From: CAVPHV01 sp963821095
Lineage (GTDB): Bacteria > Actinomycetota > Acidimicrobiia > Spongiisociales > UBA5794
DNA: 64,000 bases
Direction: 5' to 3'
Assembly: GCA_963821095.1 (NCBI GenBank)
Contig: CAWGCJ010000008.1
Coordinates: 62,001 to 126,000 of the forward strand
Part shown: positions 1 to 7,493 of the stretch, in pieces
Layout of the letters: each line of letters begins with the position of its first letter
Numbering within the stretch: position 1 is the stretch's first letter
Translations under genes and position numbers: made by a program
The notes under the pieces: model-generated
Seen by the model: the letters and a program-made list of their open reading frames with translations, nothing else
Told to the model about the DNA's origin: nothing
The model's database searches: none

Positions 1-315
1 CATCCTCACCGGGACGTGACCGCCGCACCCGCGCCTTCGAGGAATGTGACGTGACTTCCATCAGCCGCCAGGAAACGCCTCGACCCTGTCAGCAGAGTTG
101 CAGCAACCCTGTCACAACCGATCCCACAACTCGTGTCAGTCGTTCATGTCAGCCGATCGCCACTGTCCCAAGAAACGCTCTTGACCTGGGGTTGGAGGGT
201 AAATGGCACCGAAATGACCGCGCGATGACAGGGTTGGACCGGAGGATGACCCGGGGTTTGATGTCGGCCGTCCCGTGTACATTCGAGCAACGGTCGCGAC
301 AGGAGGATTCCCGAC

Positions 316-1458
316 ATGGGTGCTGTATCGAGGGTGACACACATTTCAGGGCGCCGTGCCTGGCAGGCGCGTTGGCGAGACCCGGCCGGGCGACAGCGCG
401 CCAAGAACTTCGATCGGAAGGTCGACGCCGACCGATATCTACTTGCCATGGAGACGGACAAACTCCGGGGCCGCTACACCGATCCCCGCATGGCAAGAAC
501 TCCGCTGACGGAGTGGATGGCGGAGTACCAGGCCACTCGAGTGAACCTCGGGTTGCAGACGCAAGCGAGAGACGAGGCCACCGTTCGCAACCACATCCTG
601 CCGAGCTTCGGCCCCTGGCTCATCGGTAGCATTCAACCGATCCACGTCGCGCAGTGGGTCGCCGACCTCGACGCCCGCGGCTATGCGCCGGCAACGGTGC
701 GCAAGGCGTATCAGTTGTTGGCCGCAGCTTTGGACGCTGCCGTGGAATCCGGGCTCATTGGCCGGTCGCCGTGTCGCGGAGTGAAGCTACCCAAGCTCGA
801 GACCACCGGCGAGATCCGGTTCCTTGACGCCTCCGAGATCAGCCACCTCGCCGCCGCCATCGACTCGCGGTATTCGGCGATGGTCCTCGCCGCGGCTTAC
901 ACCGGGCTCCGATTCAGTGAACTGCGAGCCCTTCGCGCGGATCGATTCGATGCCCTTCGCCGCACTATCCGGGTGGTTGCCTCGGTCGTGGAGAGCAAGG
1001 GTCAGTTCTATTTCGAGGAGCCCAAGTCGGAAGCCTCACGCCGGACTGTCCGTGTGCCACCGTTCCTCGTCGAGGTGCTGGCGGCTCATCTCTCAACTCA
1101 CAGCGACGGCTCCGGCCTCATCTTCTCGGCCCCCAGCGGCGGTCCGATCCGGCGTAACAACTTCCGCAGGCGAATCTGGCTGCCGGCGGTGGAAGCGTCC
1201 GTTGGTCGACCCTGCACATTCCACGACTTGCGGCACTCACATGCCGCACTACTGATCGCCCAGGGGGAGCATCCGAAAGTCATTCAGGAACGGCTGGGTC
1301 ACGCTTCGATCAAGACGACCCTCGACACCTACGGGCATCTCTTTGAGGGTCTCGACGAGGCTGCCGCCGACCGCCTGGAGGCGACGTTTGCTTCCGCTGA
1401 TGTGCACGCGGTGTGCACGCGAGAAGATTCTGAAGTGATCGCCATGCCTGCCCAATAA
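316..1458 (+). CDS. Tyrosine recombinase (phage-type integrase)
   Basis: Site-specific recombinase of 380 residues, expected to catalyse integration and excision at the neighbouring tRNA-Ile. An N-terminal arm-binding type domain (about 5-60) and a SAM-like core-binding domain (about 65-150) precede the catalytic domain. All catalytic residues are visible: R199 (GLRFSEL), K237, H303-x-x-R306 (HDLRHSH), H329 (LGHAS) and the nucleophile Y339 (DTYGHL). The ATG at 316 follows a strong ribosome site (AGGAGG, centred about 10 bases upstream). The gene ends in a hairpin shared with tRNA-Ile. It is distantly related to the integrase at 44654-45829, with the same domain order and a similar KVDADR motif near the N-terminus. 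No excisionase is visible beside it. The gene looks intact. Confidence 0.93.
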   Translation: MGAVSRVTHISGRRAWQARWRDPAGRQRAKNFDRKVDADRYLLAMETDKLRGRYTDPRMARTPLTEWMAEYQATRVNLGLQTQARDEATVRNHILPSFGPWLIGSIQPIHVAQWVADLDARGYAPATVRKAYQLLAAALDAAVESGLIGRSPCRGVKLPKLETTGEIRFLDASEISHLAAAIDSRYSAMVLAAAYTGLRFSELRALRADRFDALRRTIRVVASVVESKGQFYFEEPKSEASRRTVRVPPFLVEVLAAHLSTHSDGSGLIFSAPSGGPIRRNNFRRRIWLPAVEASVGRPCTFHDLRHSHAALLIAQGEHPKVIQERLGHASIKTTLDTYGHLFEGLDEAAADRLEATFASADVHAVCTREDSEVIAMPAQ

Positions 1459-1459
1459 G

Positions 1460-1488
1460 CGAGACCCCTTGCGGCACAAGGGGTCTCG
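1460..1488. terminator. Bidirectional hairpin between integrase and tRNA-Ile
   Basis: A perfect 11-bp inverted repeat (1460-1470 with 1478-1488) encloses a 7-base loop. It starts two bases after the integrase stop and ends four bases before the 3' end of the opposing tRNA. It is well placed to terminate both transcripts, although neither side has a long T-run. Confidence 0.7.
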
Positions 1489-1492
1489 TCGG

Positions 1493-1567
1493 TGGGCCCA
1501 GCTGGATTTGAACCAGCGACCTCATCCTTATCAGGGATGCGCTCTAACCAGGCTGAGCTATGGGCCC
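1493..1567 (-). tRNA. tRNA-Ile(GAU)
   Basis: Cloverleaf on the minus strand with a 7-bp GGGCCCA/TGGGCCC acceptor stem. The anticodon loop CTGATAA sits on a CATCC/GGATG stem and reads GAU. The T arm is GCTGG-TTCAAAT-CCAGC. CCA is not fully encoded. The gene is probably the attachment target of the integrase at 316. Its 5' half and upstream DNA recur at 3652-3723. Confidence 0.95.
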
Positions 1568-1594
1568 AAATATGCTGTCTACCTGCGGTTATGC
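1524..1594. repeat. Direct repeat copy 1: tRNA-Ile 5' half plus upstream flank
   Basis: This 71-base stretch covers the tRNA-Ile 5' half (1524-1567) and 27 bases upstream of the gene. It recurs at 3652-3723 with one inserted base and one substitution. Weaker similarity (a shared 11-mer at 1621) continues beyond it. The two copies bracket the frameshifted repeat-protein gene. Confidence 0.9.
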
Positions 1595-1845
1595 CAAACC
1601 ACGACCTCCGGTCCTTGGAGCACACCGCTTGTAGAGCGTAATCGTCGTCGATCACCCTCGGGAGGATGGGACGCGTCGTTGTCGAGAACGACGGAATTCT
1701 AGGGTCGATCGAGGGCTTCCGCACATCAGATCATCGCCCACGATTCAGTCGGGGAATCGACATAGGCATAGGGTCCAATGGCCCGTTACCCATCCTCCGG
1801 CCGCCGGGGACACTTGCGGGGAGTAGCCGAGCCGTGGGAGTCCTC

Positions 1846-3203
1846 ATGACTGATGGAACCGCACCTAGTCCTGTCCCGAGGAAGCAGCGGTATCAACGGT
1901 GGTGGGTTTGGGCCCTCATCGGGGCAGCCGTCGTGATCGGGGTGGCCGGGAGAGCAGCTTCCGCTGGGGCGGAGGATTGGGCGCTGGTGGGCTCCAACTT
2001 CCGGGTGACTGGGGACAGCCCGATAGCTGACGACCAACACGCTCCGGATGTGGCTTGCGACCCGGCCGCGAACCAGTGCCTGGTCGTCTGGAGGGGTTGG
2101 ATCGGTGACTTCCAGATCTACGGACAATTGGTGTCCGTCGATGGCTCCCCGGTGGGGTCTGATTTCCGGATTAGCGGAGAGGAGGCGATAGGTGTCCCGA
2201 GCCAGTTCCCGGCGGTGGCCTACAATTCCGATGTCGCTGAGTACTTGGTTGTATGGAGCGACGAACGCAACAACGAGCGTTACGGTAGGGACGTGTACGG
2301 TAGGCGGGTGTCGGCCGAGGGTGCCCCGGTCGGCGACGATTTCATGGTGAACAGCGAATCCGGGCAGGCCTACGACGAATGGGTTGCCAGGTACGAAGGC
2401 GACCCGGACGTGGCCTATAACGTTGCCGCCGGCGAGTTTCTGGTCGTGTGGGCCGACGAACGGGACTACGAAACCTCCGGTGTCGATATCTACGGGCAAC
2501 GAGTGGCGGGATCGGGTACCAAGGTTGGGACCGAGTTGATGGTGAGCGGCAAGAACTCGAAGACCGCGACTTTGCAGACCCCGGCAGTGGCGTGCGACCC
2601 GGTGAGCGGCGAGTGTCTGGTCGTGTGGGAGGATACGCGCAAGAAGACCAGGGGTTCCGACGTATACGGGCGGCACGCGTTTCGGCGGTCGGCTCCCGGG
2701 TCGGCTACAACTTCCGGGTGAGCGGAAAGAACGCCATCTCGCAAGAGCGCAGCCCGGCCTTGGCCTTCAACTCGACCGGCGGCGAGTGTCTGGTCGTGTG
2801 GGAGGATACACGCAAGAAGACCAGGGGTTCCGACGTATACGGGCAGCGCGTTTCGGCGGTCGGCTCCCGGGTCGGCTACAACTTCCGGGTAAGCGGCAAG
2901 AACGCCATCCGGGGTGATGATAATCCGGCGGTGGCCTACAGCCCTGACGCCTCCCAGTATCTGGTTGTGTGGGACGACTGGCGCAAGCGTCTGTCATACG
3001 GGGATGTCTTTGGGCAGATGGTATCGGCCGGCGCAGCCAGGATCGGCTACAACTTCCGGATCAGCGCCAAAGTGCCCGGCGCGCAGGAAAAGGCAGCGGT
3101 CACGCACTACACCGACACGGGTCAGTTCATGGTCGTATGGCATGACTTTAGAGATGACGGTCTCCGTGGGTCCAACATATACGGGCAGTGGGTCGCACCG
3201 TGA
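1846..3203 (+). pseudogene. Secreted LVVW-repeat protein, broken by a 2-base frameshift
   Basis: The ATG at 1846 has a GGGAG ribosome site. It opens a protein with a basic N-terminus and one hydrophobic segment (about 20-40) ending in Ala residues, consistent with a signal peptide or anchor. The rest is a tandem repeat of about 55-60 residues with the pattern LVVW-x-D-x-R, then D-(I/V)-YG-x-(R/Q)-V, then a G-x-x-FR-x-SG segment. Regular beta repeats like this suggest a propeller or solenoid. The first frame runs to 2721 and a second frame carries the same repeats on to 3203. Aligning two adjacent copies (from 2611 and 2784) shows two extra bases near 2672-2678. Without them the period is exactly 171 bases, 57 codons. 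Either the gene is recently inactivated or the assembly has an error there. Function unknown. Confidence 0.72.
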
Positions 3204-3651
3204 CCGAAACGACCGTCCGGTAAGCCCCGATCGAGGCGGACGGGCGGAGTCGCGAGGGCGCAATGCTGGACGGGATGCTCGGTCTACCCGACGCGGGCTC
3301 CACCAACCTGTGCGACTAGCGCACCCATCACCGACGTGCCGGCACCCCGAGCGAATCAGCAAGACCGCCAATGCGGAATTGACCAGGGCAGGGAGTATCG
3401 CTGCCCGTCTGGAGCGGGAGGTGGCGGCGCCGCCACCGTCCCGGTGAGCCTTGGCAACCGTTTCGGCGGCGCGGTCGGTCCGCCAGTTGCGAGAGTCAAT
3501 CCTCCCCGAAGAGGTCGCAGTTTGTACCGGTGCCGGCCTGCGCAACGAGTTGGGCAGAGGCGGAAAACCGGACCTCTACAGCACATAATTGGGGGCGAAG
3601 TGGACGCCTGCGACCTGCGTCTTCCCTGGTGAGCACACCGCTCAGCCCTTG
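3204..3651. other. Intergenic stretch without a recognised gene
   Basis: Short open frames occur on both strands, but none has a convincing start, composition or family signature. No RNA gene was seen. The stretch ends where the duplicated tRNA-Ile fragment begins. Confidence 0.6.
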
Positions 3652-3723
3652 ATCCTTATCAGGGATGCGCTCTAACCAGGCTGAGCTATGGGCCCGAAAT
3701 ATGCTGTCTACCTGCGGTTGTGC
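3652..3723 (-). repeat. tRNA-Ile 5'-half fragment (direct repeat copy 2)
   Basis: Bases 3652-3695 repeat exactly the 5' half of tRNA-Ile, from the anticodon arm to the 5' end. The upstream 28 bases are also nearly identical to those of copy 1. The T arm and the acceptor 3' strand are missing, so this cannot be a functional tRNA. Integration into a tRNA 3' end normally duplicates the 3' part, so a duplicated 5' part points to another event, such as unequal recombination or collapse of an older insertion. Confidence 0.88.
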
Positions 3724-3995
3724 AGATGGGGCGCCATGGGGCCGTCGGTGCACACCGCTTGGAGAGAGCACAATTGTAGTCCCCGGATTCTGGAGTAGTA
3801 CCCGGACCGCGTTGCCGCCGCCCCGACGGCGCAGCGGCGAGGCTCGATCGGCGTTGCCACCCTTCGTCGACCGCCCTTTCCGTGTCGTGTACCCTGCTGC
3901 GTATCCTGCCCTCGGAGCCGACGATCCGGAGGAATAGCACGTCCCAGTCGGCCCGGTTGACTCCACGGGCGTGACTACGGGGAGGCAAGCCTCGA
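3724..3995. other. Intergenic stretch downstream of pabBC
   Basis: No gene is supported here. The left part still shows weak similarity to DNA upstream of tRNA-Ile, including a shared CACACCGCTTG at 3751. The rest is the 3' flank of the leftward pabBC gene. Confidence 0.55.
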
Positions 3996-5783
3996 TCAGG
4001 TGAGGAGCCGTACCCTGCGCCAGCCCCGCACGCTGTTGATCAAGGCGATATCGCTCGCCTTTGCCGCCTCCTCGAAACGCAGGGATCGTTCCTCCAGCAC
4101 CCCCTCGTCCAGCAGCACTCGCCGATACACGCCGCCCAGCAGGCCATCGCCAATAGGTGGTGTGTACCACGTGCCGTTGATGCGGGCCGCAACGTTGGCG
4201 ATCGCGGACTCGGTCACCCGACCCTCCTCGTTGACCAGCAGCACGTCGTCCGCCGTGGGATGTCGGGCGAGCCGGCGACTGTAGGACCGACGGTTGGTGG
4301 TCTTGTGGAACAGGAAAACGTCGTCCGCTGAGACCGGATCGGCGGCGACCGCCACGCGCACCGTGGGCGCGAGTTCGGGCGACCTTGCGAAGGGTTCGGT
4401 CAGCTCTGCGGCTTCCGCGGACACGGCGCCGTCGCGGGTCACGGTGAGGCGAACACGCAACGGCTCCGTGCCGGTTGAGACCGCGCTTTCCAGCGTCTCC
4501 ATCACCCGGCGCGCATCTGAGGCGAACCCGAAGTACGCGGCGGACGCGTCCAAACGATCCAGGTGGTGATCGAGCCACAGGAAGCCTGCGGTGGGCTCCC
4601 ACCTGATCGTCTCGAGCAGTTCGAAGCTGGGCCGTCGATCGACGAGGAGCTTCGCTTTGAGGAGAGCCTCTTCGAACTCCCCGTCAGCCGACGAGTCCCA
4701 GGTGATGGCGCCGCCAACCCCGTAGCTGGCGACCCCATCTTCCGTATCGATGATCGCCGTGCGGATGGCGACGTTGAACTCGGCCCGCAGGTGCCCCTCG
4801 ACTGGGGGGCCTACGTACCCGACGGCACCGCAATAGACACCGCGGGGCTCGGTCTCGAGCTGGGCGATGATCTCCATCGTGCTCACCTTTGGGGCCCCAG
4901 TCACCGACCCTGACGGAAACAACGCCGTGAAGACCTCCCGCAACGTGGTACCCGCCGGCACACGCCCGGTGATGTCCGACGTGAGCTGCCAGAGCGTCTC
5001 GTATCGCTCCGCTGAGAAAAGTCGTCCGACATCGACCGAACCCATGTCGGCGATGCGGCCGAGGTCGTTGCGCAAGAGGTCGACGATCATGAGGTTCTCA
5101 GCGCGGTCCTTCTCCGAGCCCACTAGCTCTGCCGCCAGTTGGGCGTCCTCGCCGGACCAGCGCCCGCGGCGGATCGTGCCCTTCATCGGCCGCAGGTCGA
5201 CCCGGCCATCTTTCATGGAGAAGAATCGCTCCGGGGAAGCACTGACGACCTGGAATCGGCCAGCGTCGATGTAGGCGCCGTACGAACCGCGTTGCGCCAG
5301 CGCCAGGTCGCGATAGAACTCGCGAGGATCGCCAGAGAAGGCGGCACGCAAGGGGAAGGTGTAGTTGACCTGGTAGGTGTCGCCCATCTCGATCCGATCG
5401 TGAACGCGGGCTACGGCGTTCAGATAGGCGGCACGCTCGACCAGAGGCGTCCAGCCGCTCACCGTGTAGGGGGACGGGTGCCGCGGGCGAGGGCGGAACG
5501 GGGCTATATCGACTCGACCGTCGAAGACCGCAAACCATGCCAGAGGGGCGGGCGCTCGTGAGCCTCCGACCGGTACGGAAAGGGAGCGATCGAAGGAGGG
5601 CGCCGCGTCGTACGCGACGTATCCTGCGGCCCATCGCCCCGACGAAGCGGCCGCGTCGACTTTGTCGAGGACGGCGGGCACCTCGTCGAGAGATCTCGCC
5701 ACCAGCACCTCTTGAGGCTCGACGAACACGAAGGAGCGGCTGTGGCCGGGTAACAGGTCGTCGAAGCGGGCGCGCGGCAGCAT
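3996..5783 (-). CDS. pabBC: Aminodeoxychorismate synthase component I fused to aminodeoxychorismate lyase
   Basis: Fusion of PabB, which aminates chorismate to 4-amino-4-deoxychorismate, with a class IV PLP lyase (PabC-like) that yields p-aminobenzoate for folate. The ATG at 5783 gives 595 residues; the frame stays open upstream, but that sequence is Arg-rich and unlike the family. The N-terminal half (about 110-375) has chorismate-enzyme motifs: MKGTIRRG with K201, ENLMIVDLLRNDLG near 229-242, and FPSGSVTGAPK near 289-299. The C-terminal half (about 390-595) has class IV aminotransferase features: a lysine in FLFHKTTN, then E-x-x-x-AN, then a GLLGGVYRR segment. The amidotransferase partner PabA is encoded separately at 16631. 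The gene appears monocistronic. Confidence 0.92.
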   Translation of the reverse strand: MLPRARFDDLLPGHSRSFVFVEPQEVLVARSLDEVPAVLDKVDAAASSGRWAAGYVAYDAAPSFDRSLSVPVGGSRAPAPLAWFAVFDGRVDIAPFRPRPRHPSPYTVSGWTPLVERAAYLNAVARVHDRIEMGDTYQVNYTFPLRAAFSGDPREFYRDLALAQRGSYGAYIDAGRFQVVSASPERFFSMKDGRVDLRPMKGTIRRGRWSGEDAQLAAELVGSEKDRAENLMIVDLLRNDLGRIADMGSVDVGRLFSAERYETLWQLTSDITGRVPAGTTLREVFTALFPSGSVTGAPKVSTMEIIAQLETEPRGVYCGAVGYVGPPVEGHLRAEFNVAIRTAIIDTEDGVASYGVGGAITWDSSADGEFEEALLKAKLLVDRRPSFELLETIRWEPTAGFLWLDHHLDRLDASAAYFGFASDARRVMETLESAVSTGTEPLRVRLTVTRDGAVSAEAAELTEPFARSPELAPTVRVAVAADPVSADDVFLFHKTTNRRSYSRRLARHPTADDVLLVNEEGRVTESAIANVAARINGTWYTPPIGDGLLGGVYRRVLLDEGVLEERSLRFEEAAKASDIALINSVRGWRRVRLLT

Positions 5784-6059
5784 TGACCTGAGCGTACGCG
5801 GGCGGGCGGCGGTTCGCCCAGTTGCAGCCGCCACGTCCGTCGTCTGGAGACTCCAACGTGGCGCCGAAGCGCGCATCGGCATGAACGTCCGTACCGGTCC
5901 GTTGATGCCGAAGGGGATGCGGCTGCGCGAGCGCCCCGAAGACCGCAAGCGATCTCGAGGCGCTCTTTGCCGAGCCGAGCCGTCGCGTCGCAGCGGACCT
6001 GTGGCCGCACCCTCCCTGCCTCACACGGAATCATCGAGCTGCGCTCCACCGGGCAAGGT

Positions 6060-6752
6060 CTACAAGTCGGAAGATGGGCCGATTCGCTCGAAATCGCCGA
6101 GCACCTCGACGCGCGCGGCAAGATCTCCTTCGAGCTCGATCTCCCAGTTGCCCCGGTATCGGTCTCCCGTCGAATCGACGTCGAACTCCCCTACCCAGGT
6201 GTAGGTGTCGTTTGCGCTGACGGTCAACTCACCAACCTGAACGACGTTGGACAGTCGAGGATTCCCCCAAACGTAGTACTTCATGTTTGCCATGGTTACG
6301 GTGCCGTCGTCGTCCCCGGCATCCGCAATGTAGATGCCGTCGTCGGTGAACACGGACGTCACAACGTCAGGGTCGTAGTTCTCCCACCCCTGATTCCATG
6401 TATCGACGAGTTCGGTGGCGACGGCGAGCCGCTCCGCCGCAACGTCGGCATCGGAGTCGAAGGCACCCGACGCATAGGCGATTGCGACGCCGGCAAGGAT
6501 GACGACCGCGGCGACCGCGGCCGCCAGCAGGGGGCCGCGACGTGATCGTTGGGGTGGCGGTGTTGGTGGTGGGGTCTGGGTCTCGATGTCGGGTTGTCGG
6601 TGGGTGACCATGATTGGCTCCTCACGCTCGGCAACAGCCCATGGCGCTCCCGTCCAACCGAGCTCGGTCTCGATCCGGGCGATCACCACCTCGGTCGGGA
6701 GCGGTTCAGCACGCTCTGCCAACTGGCGGAGCGCGTCTTCAAGCTGTCGCAT
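6060..6752 (-). CDS. Membrane protein with extracytoplasmic SnoaL/NTF2-like domain, sigma-factor partner
   Basis: 230 residues. A cytoplasmic N-terminal part (about 1-72) has an acidic helical start and a Pro/Thr-rich stretch. One transmembrane helix follows (about 73-95), then a domain of about 130 residues outside the membrane. That domain resembles SnoaL/NTF2-like folds: an opening helix (LVDTWNQGWENYD), a VFTDDGIY segment and late beta strands around W-x-GEFDV. The start overlaps the end of the ECF sigma gene by 14 bases, so the two are probably translationally coupled. By position it is a candidate anti-sigma factor, but no ZAS zinc motif is present. The role is therefore inferred. Confidence 0.7.
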   Translation of the reverse strand: MRQLEDALRQLAERAEPLPTEVVIARIETELGWTGAPWAVAEREEPIMVTHRQPDIETQTPPPTPPPQRSRRGPLLAAAVAAVVILAGVAIAYASGAFDSDADVAAERLAVATELVDTWNQGWENYDPDVVTSVFTDDGIYIADAGDDDGTVTMANMKYYVWGNPRLSNVVQVGELTVSANDTYTWVGEFDVDSTGDRYRGNWEIELEGDLAARVEVLGDFERIGPSSDL

Positions 6753-7236
6753 CGTTCACCTCCTCATCGAGAAGTCTGCGCAACTGGCGGGTTGCCCTCG
6801 AGGCCGTCTTGCGCACCGCCACCTCGCTGCATCCCAGCAGCCGAGCGATCTCGCCATGGGACATGCCCTCGACCACCCGCAGGTACAGCACTGCGCGTGC
6901 CTTCGGCGACAAGGCCAACAGTTCATCGAGCTGCCAGGAGTACTCGGGTGGGTCGTCATCGACCTCGACCCGCTGCAGGGCTTGCCGCTCGGCCATCCAG
7001 TGGCGGCGGGCCGATACCGCCAAGTGATAGATCGTGGTGCGCAAATACGCCTTCGGATACTCCAAGCGGCTCAATGAACCGCCCCGGAGCGTCCGCACCA
7101 GCGCTTCTTGCACCAGGTCGTTTGGATCCTCCTCAGCGGGGGCAACCACGGAGGCGAACGCCCGCAACGAGGGGTACAGCCCGGCGATCATCGCCGCCTC
7201 CCTGTCCTCGATTTGCGATGCAGCTTCCCGCCTCAC
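6739..7236 (-). CDS. ECF-type RNA polymerase sigma factor
   Basis: 165 residues, the normal size for an extracytoplasmic-function sigma factor. Region 2 spans about 18-82: an acidic DPNDLVQEALVRTL core for polymerase binding, then Y-PKAYLRTTIYHLAVSARRH for promoter -10 recognition. Region 4 spans about 105-157 with the helix-turn-helix MSHGEIARLLGCSEVAVRKT. The downstream membrane protein overlaps its end and probably controls it. The 257 bases between it and the divergent NHL-repeat gene could hold an autoregulated promoter, but I cannot identify the boxes. Target genes are unknown. The secreted propeller protein transcribed away from it is a possible one. Confidence 0.9.
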   Translation of the reverse strand: MRREAASQIEDREAAMIAGLYPSLRAFASVVAPAEEDPNDLVQEALVRTLRGGSLSRLEYPKAYLRTTIYHLAVSARRHWMAERQALQRVEVDDDPPEYSWQLDELLALSPKARAVLYLRVVEGMSHGEIARLLGCSEVAVRKTASRATRQLRRLLDEEVNDATA

Positions 7237-7493
7237 GCTGGGCTCCTCTCACTGATAGAGACGCACCAGTCCGCCCGAGTGTGACCCCGATCTCGCAGAA
7301 GCCTGCTTTCAGCTTCGTCTCACCGATCGAAACCAGCCAGAGGCCAACGCCCTGTTGGTATCCGAGGCTGTCGAGTCCTCACCGGCGCCTTCCCACGATC
7401 GCGTCGACGGCGCGGCCTTTTGCCCCTAGTCGTGCCGCCTAATGCCGGGCATTGTGAGGCTGCCTAGTGGGCTAAGACAAAGGGGAAGGCAAG

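Larger units (their letters stand above)
1..1567. mobile_element. End of an integrated element at tRNA-Ile (partial)
   Basis: The arrangement is the mirror image of the better-defined element at 44.6 kb. A tyrosine recombinase gene ends 34 bases from the 3' end of a tRNA, and the gene points toward the tRNA. Such elements usually insert into the tRNA 3' part, with the integrase next to the restored tRNA. The element would therefore extend leftward beyond base 1, and its other end is not in the window. No cargo is visible in the first 315 bases. The call is inferred from layout and the integrase family. Confidence 0.5.

Noticed and set aside
51..629. Open frame overlapping the integrase start
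   Set aside because: Arg/Pro/Ser-rich composition, overlaps the well-supported integrase in another frame and matches no family.
1568..1600. Promoter of tRNA-Ile
   Set aside because: TTGGCA and CATATT with a 17-base spacer can be drawn on the minus strand, but the -10 would lie one base from the mature tRNA, which is too close.
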